This document shows positions 37,378 to 45,444 of a stretch of 64,000 nt of DNA, piece after piece. Each line of letters opens with the position of its first letter. Position 1 is the stretch's first letter. The notes under the pieces are model-generated. The model ran no database searches. It worked only from the letters and a program-made list of their open reading frames with translations, and was not told where the DNA came from. Made by a program: the position numbers and the translations under genes. Source of the DNA: Spartobacteria bacterium (GTDB lineage: Bacteria > Verrucomicrobiota > Verrucomicrobiia > Chthoniobacterales > UBA10450); the NCBI GenBank assembly GCA_003134785.1, contig PLCN01000014.1:186001-250000 (forward strand), given 5' to 3'.

Positions 37378-38229
37378 GTGAAACTCGGACTGCGCTACCA
37401 AACGACCTACCGCTACGATGAGCCGGTCGGCTTTTCGCCGCACGACGTGCGGCTCTTTCCGCGGAGCGATCGGTTCAGCCGCGTGCGCCGGCTTGATTTC
37501 ACCACGGCGCCGAAAGGGACGGTGCGATATTCGCGAGACGTTTTCGAAAACACCGTTGCGTCCTGTTATTTTCCGGAGCGCTCGAAGGAGCTCGAGTTCC
37601 GGCTCGCGATCAATTTGGACCTCGACGAAAAAGATCCGTTCCATTTCATTCTCGAGAGCAGCGCGGTCCAGTCACCATTCGACTATGATCCGGCGATTGC
37701 AAAGCTGCTCGCGCCCTATCGCGAGAGGCGCACGAAAGATCGGCTGGTCGTGCCGGGTTGGGAGCCGCCGACAAGCCGAAAGCGCCGGGACACAGTGAAG
37801 ACACTGGTCGAACTCAACAAGACACTGCATGAATGCATCGGTTACCAGCGGCGCGAGGAGGGCGCGGCGCTGTCGCCGGCGGAAACGCTGCGGCTCGGAC
37901 GTGGAGCCTGCCGCGATGTGACGGTGTTGCTGGCGGAGATCCTGCGGCAGATGGGATTCGCGGCGCGCCTAACGAGTGGTTATCTGCGCGAGAGCGATGC
38001 GGAAACGCGGCGGTCGGAAGGTTCGTTGCACGCGTGGACGGAAGTTTATCTTCCCGGCGCAGGCTGGGTGGGCCTCGATGCGACTAACGGCGTTTTCTGC
38101 AATCACAACTTCATCGGGGCCGCGGTCGGTCTGACGCCGGCCGACATCACGCCGATCAGCGGCGTTTATTTCCACAAGAAACGAATCCCCGCACAAATGA
38201 TGAGCCGGTTGGAATTGATCAACTTGTGA
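37378..38229 (+). CDS. Transglutaminase-like protein
   Basis: 283 aa with GTG start. N-terminal bacterial transglutaminase-like domain (LGLRYQTTYRYDEPVGFSPH, 1-80). The core has catalytic Cys in RLGRGACRDVTVLLAEILRQMG (about 172-193), His in GSLHAWTEVYLPGAGWVGLD (about 217-236) and Asp in DATNG. It belongs to the cysteine protease/transglutaminase group, usually linked with peptide cleavage or cross-linking. No signal peptide. It is divergent from the DUF4230 gene. Confidence 0.85.
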   Translation: MKLGLRYQTTYRYDEPVGFSPHDVRLFPRSDRFSRVRRLDFTTAPKGTVRYSRDVFENTVASCYFPERSKELEFRLAINLDLDEKDPFHFILESSAVQSPFDYDPAIAKLLAPYRERRTKDRLVVPGWEPPTSRKRRDTVKTLVELNKTLHECIGYQRREEGAALSPAETLRLGRGACRDVTVLLAEILRQMGFAARLTSGYLRESDAETRRSEGSLHAWTEVYLPGAGWVGLDATNGVFCNHNFIGAAVGLTPADITPISGVYFHKKRIPAQMMSRLELINL

Positions 38230-38282
38230 TCGGCGTTGGGAACGCCGGGAGCGCTCGTCTAGTGGGTATCGAATGAATGCGT

Positions 38283-38404
38283 GTCATCCCGAGCCGCGCA
38301 GACGGCGAGGGACCTCACAACTGTTATCGATCACGCTGGCTACCGCGCGTGTGAATGAATGTACGAGTGGGAGGTCCCTCGTCGTCTGCGCGACTCGGGA
38401 TGAC
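38283..38404. repeat. Family B inverted repeat, copy 4
   Basis: Arms GTCATCCCGAGCCGCGCAGA and the inverse GCGACTCGGGATGAC; the spacer is shorter (about 50 bp) than in the other copies. Lies between the transglutaminase-like gene and recF. Confidence 0.88.
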
Positions 38405-38442
38405 AGGCGTTTGAGTTTGAATAACTAATTCGACGCTTATCT

Positions 38443-39492
38443 ATGCTCTCCGACCTTCAGTTGCGAAATTTTCGGTGCTTCGAATCGCTTGGGGTCGAAC
38501 TTTCGCCCGGCTTCAATTTTTTCATAGGGCGAAACGGGCAGGGAAAAACATCAATTCTTGAAGCCGCCTGCGTGCTCTTGCGGCTGCAATCGCAACGCAG
38601 CTCGACGCTCCTACCGGTTGTGCGCTTCGGAGAGAAATCTTTTGCGGTTTCCGGCCACCGGGCAAGTCATCTGCTGGATTTCCGCTACAGTCCGTTGCGC
38701 CGAAAAGTTGCATTCGATCACGTGGAACAGCGGACACTGGACGAATACCTCCGGATCGCCCGCGTCGTCTCGTTTGCGAATACGGACATCGAACTCGTGC
38801 GCGGCGGGTCGGAAACGCGCCGCCGTTATCTCGACTTTCTCGCGGCGCAGATCGATCCCCAATATCGTCCGACTCTCCGCGCCTACGAACGGGCTCTTCG
38901 TTCACGCAACGCGCTTCTCAAATCGCCTCACCCGCGTCCGCGCGAGCTTGCGGCTTACGATCCGCCGCTGCTGGAACACGGAGCGAAGTTATCCGAGATG
39001 CGAGCACGTTTGGTCGCACGCTTGGCCCCGGTCGCGAGCGCAGCCTATGGCGAGATCAGTGGCAACGCAGAGATATTGCAGCTCGAGTTCGCACCGGGAC
39101 ATGGCGGCGATTTCGCGCGAGAACTCACTGAATCAAAACCGCAAGAGTTGCGTCTTCGCCAGACGGTGGTCGGTCCGCATCGGGACGACATCCAAATGCT
39201 GGTGGCGGCGAAGGCTGCAAATCAATACGCCTCCGAAGGTCAGCAGCGCACGGTTGTTCTAGCCCTGAAAATCGCGCAGTCGCGAATCTTCATGACGGAA
39301 GAGGGAACGACACCGCTGCTTTTGATCGACGACATTTTCGGCGAGCTTGATCCGATGCGGCGCAATTCGCTTTTGCAACATTTGCCACCCGAGGCGCAAA
39401 AGCTGGTCACGGCTACGAGCATGCGATGGCGTGAGAATATTGGCGACGGGCCAGTGTGGGAATTAAAGGATCGCGCGTTGGTGCGCAGGTAG
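38443..39492 (+). CDS. recF: DNA replication and repair protein RecF
   Basis: 349 aa. Walker A GRNGQGKT (29-36), the RecF/SMC signature SEGQQRT (264-270) and Walker B LLLIDDIFGELD (292-303) are present, with the typical N-terminal LRNFRCFESLGVEL. RecF binds single-strand gaps with RecO/RecR and loads RecA. The usual dnaA-dnaN neighbours are absent here, so recF has been separated from the replication origin cluster in this genome. Confidence 0.95.
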   Translation: MLSDLQLRNFRCFESLGVELSPGFNFFIGRNGQGKTSILEAACVLLRLQSQRSSTLLPVVRFGEKSFAVSGHRASHLLDFRYSPLRRKVAFDHVEQRTLDEYLRIARVVSFANTDIELVRGGSETRRRYLDFLAAQIDPQYRPTLRAYERALRSRNALLKSPHPRPRELAAYDPPLLEHGAKLSEMRARLVARLAPVASAAYGEISGNAEILQLEFAPGHGGDFARELTESKPQELRLRQTVVGPHRDDIQMLVAAKAANQYASEGQQRTVVLALKIAQSRIFMTEEGTTPLLLIDDIFGELDPMRRNSLLQHLPPEAQKLVTATSMRWRENIGDGPVWELKDRALVRR

Positions 39493-39529
39493 GGGTTGCG
39501 AAAAACCTGCCCGCAGCTTCTACTTTGCC

Positions 39530-40090
39530 ATGCGCAACCTCGGAGATGGCATGCCGCTCAATCTGGCGGGTTCGCTGCTGGTGGCCCATCCGAACATGCT
39601 CGATCCGAATTTCCGAAGAGCTGTGCTCTTTATTTATGAGCACGACTCGCAGGAAGGCGCAGGCGGCCTCATCATCAATCGTCCTCTTGATAAACAGGTG
39701 ATGGATTTGGTCAACGAAGCCCCGCCAGAAGGTCTCGCCGATGTGCCGGTATTTCTCGGCGGTCCGGTCGGAAAGAACCAGTTGATGTTCGCGGCCTTCG
39801 AATGGGAAGCGGGCGAAGGCCTGAGACTCAATCATAATGTCGGCGTGGACGAAGCTCATGAACGCGTGGGCTCCGATCCCGCTTCTATTCGGGCGTTTGT
39901 CGGTTATGCCGGTTGGAGCGCGGGTCAGCTCGAGGAAGAGATGAAGCAAAAAGCCTGGATCCGGCAGAAGCCCACTCGCGCCGCGCTCGCGCCAGCCCGG
40001 CTGCCGAAACTTTGGTTCGAAATCATGCGCGGTCTGGGCCCGTGGTATAAAATGCTGGCGGCGGCGCCGGATGATCCGTCATTGAATTGA
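39530..40090 (+). CDS. UPF0301 (YqgE/AlgH) family protein
   Basis: 186 aa, standard length. Text such as LAGSLLVAHPNMLDPNFRRA, GGLIINRP, FLGGPVGKNQLMF and VGYAGWSAGQLEEEMKQKAW are hallmarks of YqgE/AlgH proteins. They are often associated with transcriptional regulation of alginate in pseudomonads but the biochemical role is unclear. It starts about 40 bp after recF. Confidence 0.93.
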   Translation: MRNLGDGMPLNLAGSLLVAHPNMLDPNFRRAVLFIYEHDSQEGAGGLIINRPLDKQVMDLVNEAPPEGLADVPVFLGGPVGKNQLMFAAFEWEAGEGLRLNHNVGVDEAHERVGSDPASIRAFVGYAGWSAGQLEEEMKQKAWIRQKPTRAALAPARLPKLWFEIMRGLGPWYKMLAAAPDDPSLN

Positions 40091-40176
40091 AAAAAAGTGA
40101 CGAGGCACCAGAAAAGAAGCGCACTCGCATTTTTTAGCTTGCCACTTGTCACTCGTCACTTGTCACTCTCTTTCGC

Positions 40177-41274
40177 ATGATCATCGGAGTTCCGAAGGAG
40201 ATTAAAGAGCAGGAAAATCGAGTCGGACTCCTGCCCTACACGGCCCAATCACTGACTCGAAAGGGGCACACCGTTCTCGTGCAGAAGAACGCGGGTGTGG
40301 GCTCCGGTTATCCCGATGAAAATTACGTCCAGGCCGGCGCGAAGATCGTCGAGAAAGCCGAGGACGTTTTCGCCCAGGCCGAGATGATCGTGAAAGTGAA
40401 GGAGCCGCTCAAGGCTGAGTGGGGCTTGCTGCGCAAAGGTCAGATTCTTTTCACTTATCTCCATCTCGCGGCGAGCAAGGAACTGACGGAAGCGCTGATT
40501 AAGTCAGGTGTAACCGGCGTCGCATACGAAACGATCCAGGTGGGAAATAAGTTGCCGTTGCTCGAGCCCATGAGCGAGATCGCCGGCCGCATGTCCGTGG
40601 TGATGGGCGCATATTTTTTGGCCAAGCACAATGGCGGCAACGGCGTTCTGCTCGGTGGCGTGCCGGGTGTGTTGCCGGGAAAAGTGGTCGTGCTCGGCGG
40701 CGGAACGTCCGGTGTTAACGCCGCGCGTATGGCCGTGGGACTTTGTGCGGATGTGACGATCCTCGAAGTGGACGGCGAGCGGATGCGTTTTCTCGATCTG
40801 ACGATGCCGAATGCGAACACGCTTCATTCCAACGAAGCGCATCTGCATGAATTGATGCCGACGACCGACCTATTGATCGGCGCCGTGCTCGTGCCCGGCG
40901 CAAAAGCGCCGAAGCTAATCACGCGCGAGATGTTAAAGAAAATGCGACCCGGCAGCGTGCTCGTGGATATTGCGATCGACCAGGGCGGTTGCGTGGAGAC
41001 ATCGCGCGCCACGACGCACCTCGATCCGGTCTACGTGGAAGAAGGCGTTACCCACTATTGCGTCGCGAACATGCCCGCGGCTTATGCGCGTACTTCCACG
41101 CAAGCGCTGACTAACATCACTTCGCGCTACGTGGAATTGCTCGCGGATCTTGGATTGGAAGGCGCGTGCAAGAAAGTTCCCGCGCTGACCGGCGGCATCA
41201 ACACCCGCGACGGAAAGGTCACGTATGCAGCGGTCGCCGAAGCGCACGGATTGAAATTCGAACCGCCTTTCTAA
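40177..41274 (+). CDS. ald: Alanine dehydrogenase
   Basis: 365 aa. N-terminus IIGVPKEIKEQENRVGLLP, catalytic-site TYLHLAAS, the NAD-binding VLGGGTSGVNAARMAVGL (about 169-186), and C-terminal AGGV-like PALTGGINTRDGKVTY. It catalyses the reversible deamination of L-alanine to pyruvate and ammonium with NAD. Start ATG is well placed. Monocistronic in appearance. Confidence 0.95.
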   Translation: MIIGVPKEIKEQENRVGLLPYTAQSLTRKGHTVLVQKNAGVGSGYPDENYVQAGAKIVEKAEDVFAQAEMIVKVKEPLKAEWGLLRKGQILFTYLHLAASKELTEALIKSGVTGVAYETIQVGNKLPLLEPMSEIAGRMSVVMGAYFLAKHNGGNGVLLGGVPGVLPGKVVVLGGGTSGVNAARMAVGLCADVTILEVDGERMRFLDLTMPNANTLHSNEAHLHELMPTTDLLIGAVLVPGAKAPKLITREMLKKMRPGSVLVDIAIDQGGCVETSRATTHLDPVYVEEGVTHYCVANMPAAYARTSTQALTNITSRYVELLADLGLEGACKKVPALTGGINTRDGKVTYAAVAEAHGLKFEPPF

Positions 41275-41383
41275 ACGAGTCGCGCAAAGGCAGATGCCGG
41301 CGAAAGGCAAACTTCCGCAAGGCCGGAAAGTCGCGTAGTTCCGATTCAGGCTTAGTCCCAAGACGGGCAACCAATCCACAACT

Positions 41384-41638
41384 ATGAAAAAATTAATCTG
41401 CATTCTGGCCAGCGCCGCGCTTCTCGGAGCGTGCGAACAAAAGACCGAAACCGTTGCTCCCGCTGCCCCCGCTTCGCCGGCGGAGAAGAAAACTGAAAAT
41501 AACACGACCGTCGTAAATCCTCCCGCCACCACGGAAAAGACCAAGGAAACCAACACGACGACGACAGTCCCAGCCAACACCCCAGCGACGGAGAGCAAGA
41601 CCGAGACTACCACGACGACCACGAGCCCGAGCCCGTAG
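41384..41638 (+). CDS. Small Thr/Pro-rich lipoprotein
   Basis: 84 aa. A lipobox LLGAC lies after a short hydrophobic leader (MKKLICILASAALLGAC), so Cys17 would be lipidated. The remaining 67 residues are low in complexity, dominated by Thr, Pro, Glu and Lys (for example TTTTTTSPSP at the end), without a recognisable fold. Probably a surface or periplasmic lipoprotein of unknown role. A terminator hairpin follows at 41662. Confidence 0.75.
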   Translation: MKKLICILASAALLGACEQKTETVAPAAPASPAEKKTENNTTVVNPPATTEKTKETNTTTTVPANTPATESKTETTTTTTSPSP

Positions 41639-41661
41639 TCCTAACGCGCGCCTTTCACTCG

Positions 41662-41697
41662 AAGTCTTCCCGCGGCTTTGTCCGCCGGAAGACTTTT
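41662..41697 (+). terminator. Intrinsic terminator after the lipoprotein gene
   Basis: AAGTCTTCC and GGAAGACTTTT form an 8-9 bp stem with a loop of about 15 nt containing GCGG/CCGC, ending in four Ts. It lies 24 bp past the stop codon. Confidence 0.7.
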
Positions 41698-41764
41698 GCT
41701 GTACGGGCTGAAAACGCTGCGGGGAAACGGCGGGGCGAACGCTTTGTGATATGGTGTGCGCGTC

Positions 41765-42139
41765 ATGCCGTCCGCGCCGAAGTCGCACCACTTTTCCTTT
41801 TCGAAAAGCAAACGGCTCACCGATCCGATCGAGTTCAAGCGGGTGAAGAACGAAGGAAAGGCGCAGGGCGGCGCGCTCTTGGTTATCGGCGCGCTCCGCA
41901 CCGGCGAGGAAAATATTTCCAGGGCGGGCTTCGTCACCTCGAAGCGGCTCGGAGGCGCCGTGGTGCGAAATCGGGTGCGGCGCCGGTTGCGCGATATTGT
42001 GCGGACGCAACAGGCACGGTTGCGGAAAGGATTTTGGTTCGTCGTCGTTGCGCGGCCCGCAGCGGCGCGCGCCACTTATGGCGCGCTGAAAGATGAGTGG
42101 TTGCGCCTCGCGGAGCGCGCTTCTATTTTAGCGCCCTGA
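41765..42139 (+). CDS. rnpA: Ribonuclease P protein component
   Basis: 124 aa from the ATG at 41765; a GTG at 41756 would add three residues. The RNase P protein signature is seen in [41 protein letters not shown] (the RNR motif, about 70-90) and [18 protein letters not shown]. It assists RNase P RNA in 5' tRNA processing. The stop overlaps the yidD ATG. The usual rpmH gene (L34) is not upstream, replaced by a lipoprotein and a terminator. Confidence 0.93.
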   Translation: MPSAPKSHHFSFSKSKRLTDPIEFKRVKNEGKAQGGALLVIGALRTGEENISRAGFVTSKRLGGAVVRNRVRRRLRDIVRTQQARLRKGFWFVVVARPAAARATYGALKDEWLRLAERASILAP

Positions 42140-42444
42140 TGCTTCTCCTCATGCGTCTTCTCATTCGCGGTTATCAACTTACGGTTTCGCCCGTGTTGTC
42201 TTTTCTGGGCGGGCCGGCTTCGGGATGCAGATTCCAACCGAGCTGTTCGGCCTACTTCTTGCAAGCGCTCAAGACGCACGGTTTTTGTCGTGGAAGTTGG
42301 TTGGGATTGCGGCGTCTCGGCCGTTGTCATCCCTGGGGCGGGCAGGGTCACGATCCCGTTCCGCAAAGTGGGAGGGGCCTTAGCGCCCCGACTGTCGCCG
42401 CACCAAGGCGACGGCCACATCCCCATCACCTCGTTTGTGAATAG
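42139..42444 (+). CDS. yidD: Membrane protein insertion efficiency factor YidD
   Basis: 101 aa from the ATG at 42139, which shares one base with the rnpA stop (TGATG). Text: LIRGYQLTVSPVLSFLGGPA, GCRFQPSCSAYFLQALKTHG and RRLGRCHPWGGQGHDPVP, the YidD signature with three conserved Cys. The C-terminus after PVP is a variable tail. It helps YidC-dependent membrane insertion. Part of rnpA-yidD-yidC-jag. Confidence 0.93.
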   Translation: MLLLMRLLIRGYQLTVSPVLSFLGGPASGCRFQPSCSAYFLQALKTHGFCRGSWLGLRRLGRCHPWGGQGHDPVPQSGRGLSAPTVAAPRRRPHPHHLVCE

Positions 42445-42461
42445 CCTCGCCGGCTTCGCTT

Positions 42462-44210
42462 ATGGATCGACAAGCATGGATTGCCATTGCGCTTTGCATT
42501 CTCGGACTCATCGGGTGGCAAGTTTATACGGTCAGTCATCCGCCCGCGCGGGTTCAGGCAGTCGCTTCGCCGACGGCAACCCCGGCGAGTGCTAACCAAA
42601 CATCGACCACCGCTTCACCGGCGCCATTCCTCAGTCCCGTTCCTGGCGCGGTCTCAACGCCCACGCCCGTTGCTTCGGTCCCGCCTTTCGCCGAAAAAAT
42701 CGAGCCGTTGCGAAACTCCGACGTCGAGCTTCGCCTAACAAATCGGGGCGCCGGGATCAGCGAAGCGGTTTTGCTCCATCACACGATAGGAGACGGCCAG
42801 CACGTCGTGTTAAATGCGCCGGATCGCACGCCGATCGGCGCGATCGTCGACCAACCTGCGGCACCTTCGCTCCCGGAGTTTACCATCGTGGGTCAGAACG
42901 ACGGGACTGTGCAGTTCGAGCGTAAGACTCCCGAAGGCGTAAACGTCCGGAAGAAATTTTTCTTCCCGCCGACGACGGAGAAAAAGGACAACTTCGTCGC
43001 AGAAATGGACGTCGATTTCCGGAACGACGGCGCGCAAGCCTACACGAATCCAGGGTATTTCATTTCGCTCGGTTCCACGCGACCCCTCCATCCCAGCGAC
43101 ATGCCTTCATACACCCGTCTGGTCTGGTGCATCGACGGCAAACCGAAAGCGACCGACGTGAGCTGGTTCGCAGCCCAGAACTATCCGCTTGTGGGAGTTC
43201 AAAAACGCGCAGCCCAGCCGACCTTTCAGGAAAAGGTGAACGGCGCGGAATGGTCGGCGATGACGAATCAGTTTTTCACCACCATCCTGGTACCGCTCAA
43301 CGCGAAGGTGGTCGAGACCTGGGCCCAGCCCTTCGAAATCAAGCGGCCAGATGGCCCGTCGTTGCAAGGTATAGATGGCGCGATGGGTATGCCCGGTTTT
43401 CAACTCCAACCCGGCCAGACCGCCTCGCTCCGTTTCCAACTTTACACCGGTCCGAAAATTTACGGCCGACTCGCAAAGCTCGAGCACGACGAAGCCGAGA
43501 TCATGAACTTCGGGATGTGGAAATTAGTCAGTCAGGCGCTGCTGAATTTCATGAACCTGATCTACGGATGGGTCCACGATTATGGCGTCGCCATTATTCT
43601 CCTGACCGCGTGCGTCAAAGGTGTGCTCTGGCCGCTGCAGAACAAGGCGAACAAATCGATGCGCCGGATGTCGGCGCTCGCGCCGAAAATGCAGGAGCTG
43701 AAGGAAAAATACAAAGACGATCCGACGCGGATGAACCAGGAGGTGATGAAGCTCTACAAAGAGCACGGGGTGAATCCGGTCGGCGGTTGTTTGCCGATGA
43801 TGATTCAAATTCCGATCTTCTTTGGCTTGTTCAGCATGCTTGGACAGGCGGCGGAACTGCGAAACGCGTCATTTCTCTGGGTGCACGATCTTTCCCAGCC
43901 GGACACGATTGGCATCATCCCCGGCCTCGGTTGGAAGATAAATCTTCTGCCGCTCATCATGGGAGCGACCAATTTGTGGCTCATGCGCATGACGCCGAAG
44001 ACGGGCGACAGCACGCAACGCCGGGTCATGATGTTCATGCCGCTGATCTTTTTATTTTTCTGCTACAATTTCGCGGCGGCACTGGCATTATATTACACGA
44101 CGCAGAACCTCTTCACGATTCTGCAGCTTTATCAGAACCAGAAACAGCCGTTGCCGGTTCTGGAGAAAGTTGCGCCGGCGGGGAAGAAGTCGCGCAAAGG
44201 ACGACCATGA
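42462..44210 (+). CDS. yidC: Membrane protein insertase YidC
   Basis: 582 aa, Gram-negative type. First helix at 6-22; a long Pro/Ala/Thr-rich linker to about 70; a large periplasmic beta-sandwich domain (about 80-340); then the five-helix Oxa1-like insertase core with GWVHDYGVAIILLTACVKG, NPVGGCLPMMIQIPIFFGLF and the C-terminal positively charged tail. It inserts inner-membrane proteins alone or with SecYEG. Its stop overlaps the jag start by four bases. Confidence 0.97.
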   Translation: MDRQAWIAIALCILGLIGWQVYTVSHPPARVQAVASPTATPASANQTSTTASPAPFLSPVPGAVSTPTPVASVPPFAEKIEPLRNSDVELRLTNRGAGISEAVLLHHTIGDGQHVVLNAPDRTPIGAIVDQPAAPSLPEFTIVGQNDGTVQFERKTPEGVNVRKKFFFPPTTEKKDNFVAEMDVDFRNDGAQAYTNPGYFISLGSTRPLHPSDMPSYTRLVWCIDGKPKATDVSWFAAQNYPLVGVQKRAAQPTFQEKVNGAEWSAMTNQFFTTILVPLNAKVVETWAQPFEIKRPDGPSLQGIDGAMGMPGFQLQPGQTASLRFQLYTGPKIYGRLAKLEHDEAEIMNFGMWKLVSQALLNFMNLIYGWVHDYGVAIILLTACVKGVLWPLQNKANKSMRRMSALAPKMQELKEKYKDDPTRMNQEVMKLYKEHGVNPVGGCLPMMIQIPIFFGLFSMLGQAAELRNASFLWVHDLSQPDTIGIIPGLGWKINLLPLIMGATNLWLMRMTPKTGDSTQRRVMMFMPLIFLFFCYNFAAALALYYTTQNLFTILQLYQNQKQPLPVLEKVAPAGKKSRKGRP

Positions 44211-44677
44211 CGCCGAAGGAATTACTCGACACGATCCTCGGTTATCTCGGCTTCGTTGTGCAGATCGACGAGACGCAAAGCGAGGGGGGAAATCCGACGC
44301 TGCAGATTTACATGGAGGAAAGCCACACGCTCATCGGCCGCGATGGCGAGACGCTGGAAGCGATTCAGTTTCTGCTCAACCGTCTGATTCAATCGAGGGA
44401 CAAGGAAGCGCCGAAAGTGATCGTAGATTGCGAGCATTACCGCTCAATGCGCGAAGATAGAATCGTGCAGCGCGTGAGGGAACTGGCAGAGCGCGTGCGG
44501 ATTTCGGGGCGTTCGCTTCAACTCGAGCCGATGAATTCTTACGAACGCCGCATCGTGCACAACGCTTTCAAAGACGATCCCGATGTGGCCACGTGGAGCC
44601 CATCCGATTCCGCGCGGATCAAGCAGATCACGCTGTTGAAGCGCCAGCCGAAACACGAAGCCGCGCCGCAGCAGTAG
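44207..44677 (+). CDS. jag: Jag/KhpB-type KH-R3H RNA-binding protein
   Basis: 156 aa from the ATG at 44207, overlapping the yidC stop (ATGA). KH domain with LIGRDGETLEAIQFLLNRLI (about 43-62), then the R3H domain ending in RERxxxH-like MNSYERRIVHNAFKDDP (about 119-135). It lacks the Jag-N domain, like many short homologues. KhpB binds RNA and influences cell division and wall growth. Its link to yidC/rnpA is the ancestral order. Confidence 0.93.
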   Translation: MTPKELLDTILGYLGFVVQIDETQSEGGNPTLQIYMEESHTLIGRDGETLEAIQFLLNRLIQSRDKEAPKVIVDCEHYRSMREDRIVQRVRELAERVRISGRSLQLEPMNSYERRIVHNAFKDDPDVATWSPSDSARIKQITLLKRQPKHEAAPQQ

Positions 44678-44762
44678 GGGAGCTGCTTCTACGCCCCGAC
44701 TGAGCGGGGCGGCTGCAGCGCGGCGAGATCAGCGTGGTCTGCGACAGTGCAACGCGCAAAAT

Positions 44763-44799
44763 GCTGTAGCCACGTCGCTCTGTCGACGTGCTGAGCGCC
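44763..44799. repeat. REP-like palindrome next to the RAYT gene (left)
   Basis: GCTGTAGCCACGTCGCTCTG followed by TCGACGTG: a GTAG tetranucleotide followed by a short imperfect hairpin. It is placed two bases from the RAYT stop codon. Confidence 0.65.
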
Positions 44800-44800
44800 A

Positions 44801-45232
44801 CTAGAACGCGATGCTTACAATCTCTCCCTGATACGGCCACTGCTCTGGCCCTTCGCACAAGCCCGCTCGCACCGGATTCATCCGGACATATTCCCACTTC
44901 TCCGAATAACTTTCGGCGCTGCGCAAGACGTGATCAAAGAATCCTTCCTGCCAATGCGGCTTCTGAGTTCCGAGCCCAAGCAATTGCTTTCCAATGACGG
45001 TTTTCAATGCCTTGACCCATTTAGGCAACGTTATTCCTTCTGGCGGGAACGCGACGAACAGGTGCACGTGATCCGGCATTATGACGTACCGGCCAACGGC
45101 TATATCGTATTCTTGTGCACCTTCGCAAAAGGAACGGAAGGTTTCATGGATGTCAGCGCGCGCGAGTGAATGCAATCGCTCGTGACTGTTGAACGTAACA
45201 AAATAGAAGGGCCGAACTGATGAGAAGAGCAA
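44801..45232 (-). CDS. rayT: REP-associated tyrosine transposase (RAYT, TnpA_REP)
   Basis: 143 aa. The Y1-type HUH nuclease motif is DHVHLFV with His55 and His57 (part of MPDHVHLF), and the tyrosine helix is ESYSEKWEYVRMNPVRAGL (candidates Tyr109 or Tyr115). This is the IS200-derived, domesticated family that acts on REP palindromes carrying GTAG next to a hairpin. No terminal inverted repeats typical of an IS surround it; instead four REP-like palindromes flank it. It looks intact. Confidence 0.9.
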   Translation of the reverse strand: MLFSSVRPFYFVTFNSHERLHSLARADIHETFRSFCEGAQEYDIAVGRYVIMPDHVHLFVAFPPEGITLPKWVKALKTVIGKQLLGLGTQKPHWQEGFFDHVLRSAESYSEKWEYVRMNPVRAGLCEGPEQWPYQGEIVSIAF

Positions 45233-45262
45233 TTCAAGTCGTCGCGGACGTTTCGGAAAGCG

Positions 45263-45293
45263 CCGCTGTAGTTGCGGCGCTCGGTCGGCGCGT
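45263..45293. repeat. REP-like palindrome near RAYT (right 1)
   Basis: GCCGCTGTAGTTGCGGCGCT followed by CGGTCGGCGC: GTAG followed by imperfect hairpin arms. Confidence 0.5.
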
Positions 45294-45323
45294 TCTAGGG
45301 TGTGGTCATGACATCATGCGCAG

Positions 45324-45357
45324 GCGCCTCGACAGAGCGAGGCGGCTACAGCGCTGA
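45324..45357. repeat. REP-like palindrome near RAYT (right 2)
   Basis: GCGCCTCGACAGAGCGAGGC followed by GGCTACAGCGC. On the minus strand it begins GCTGTAGCC, opposite to the neighbouring copy at 45413. Confidence 0.55.
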
Positions 45358-45412
45358 GGCTAATTCAGCGCGGAGCTCAGCCGCAATGCGAAAGCCCAAA
45401 CCAGAAAAGCGT

Positions 45413-45442
45413 ACGCTGTAGCGACGGCGCTCTGTCGCCGTT
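45413..45442. repeat. REP-like palindrome near RAYT (right 3)
   Basis: CGCTGTAGCGACGGCGCTCT followed by GTCGCCGTTT: ends two bases before the stop of the MDR gene. With the copy at 45324 it forms a facing pair around about 55 bp. Confidence 0.6.
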
Positions 45443-45444
45443 TC

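Noticed and set aside
43127-44677. A 516-codon open frame overlapping yidC
   Set aside because: Only its last 156 codons, from the ATG at 44207, match Jag. The earlier part is a shadow of yidC in another frame.
44801-45232. Insertion sequence of the IS200 type
   Set aside because: The transposase-like gene has RAYT features and REP flanks rather than IS200/IS605 ends; no partner tnpB.
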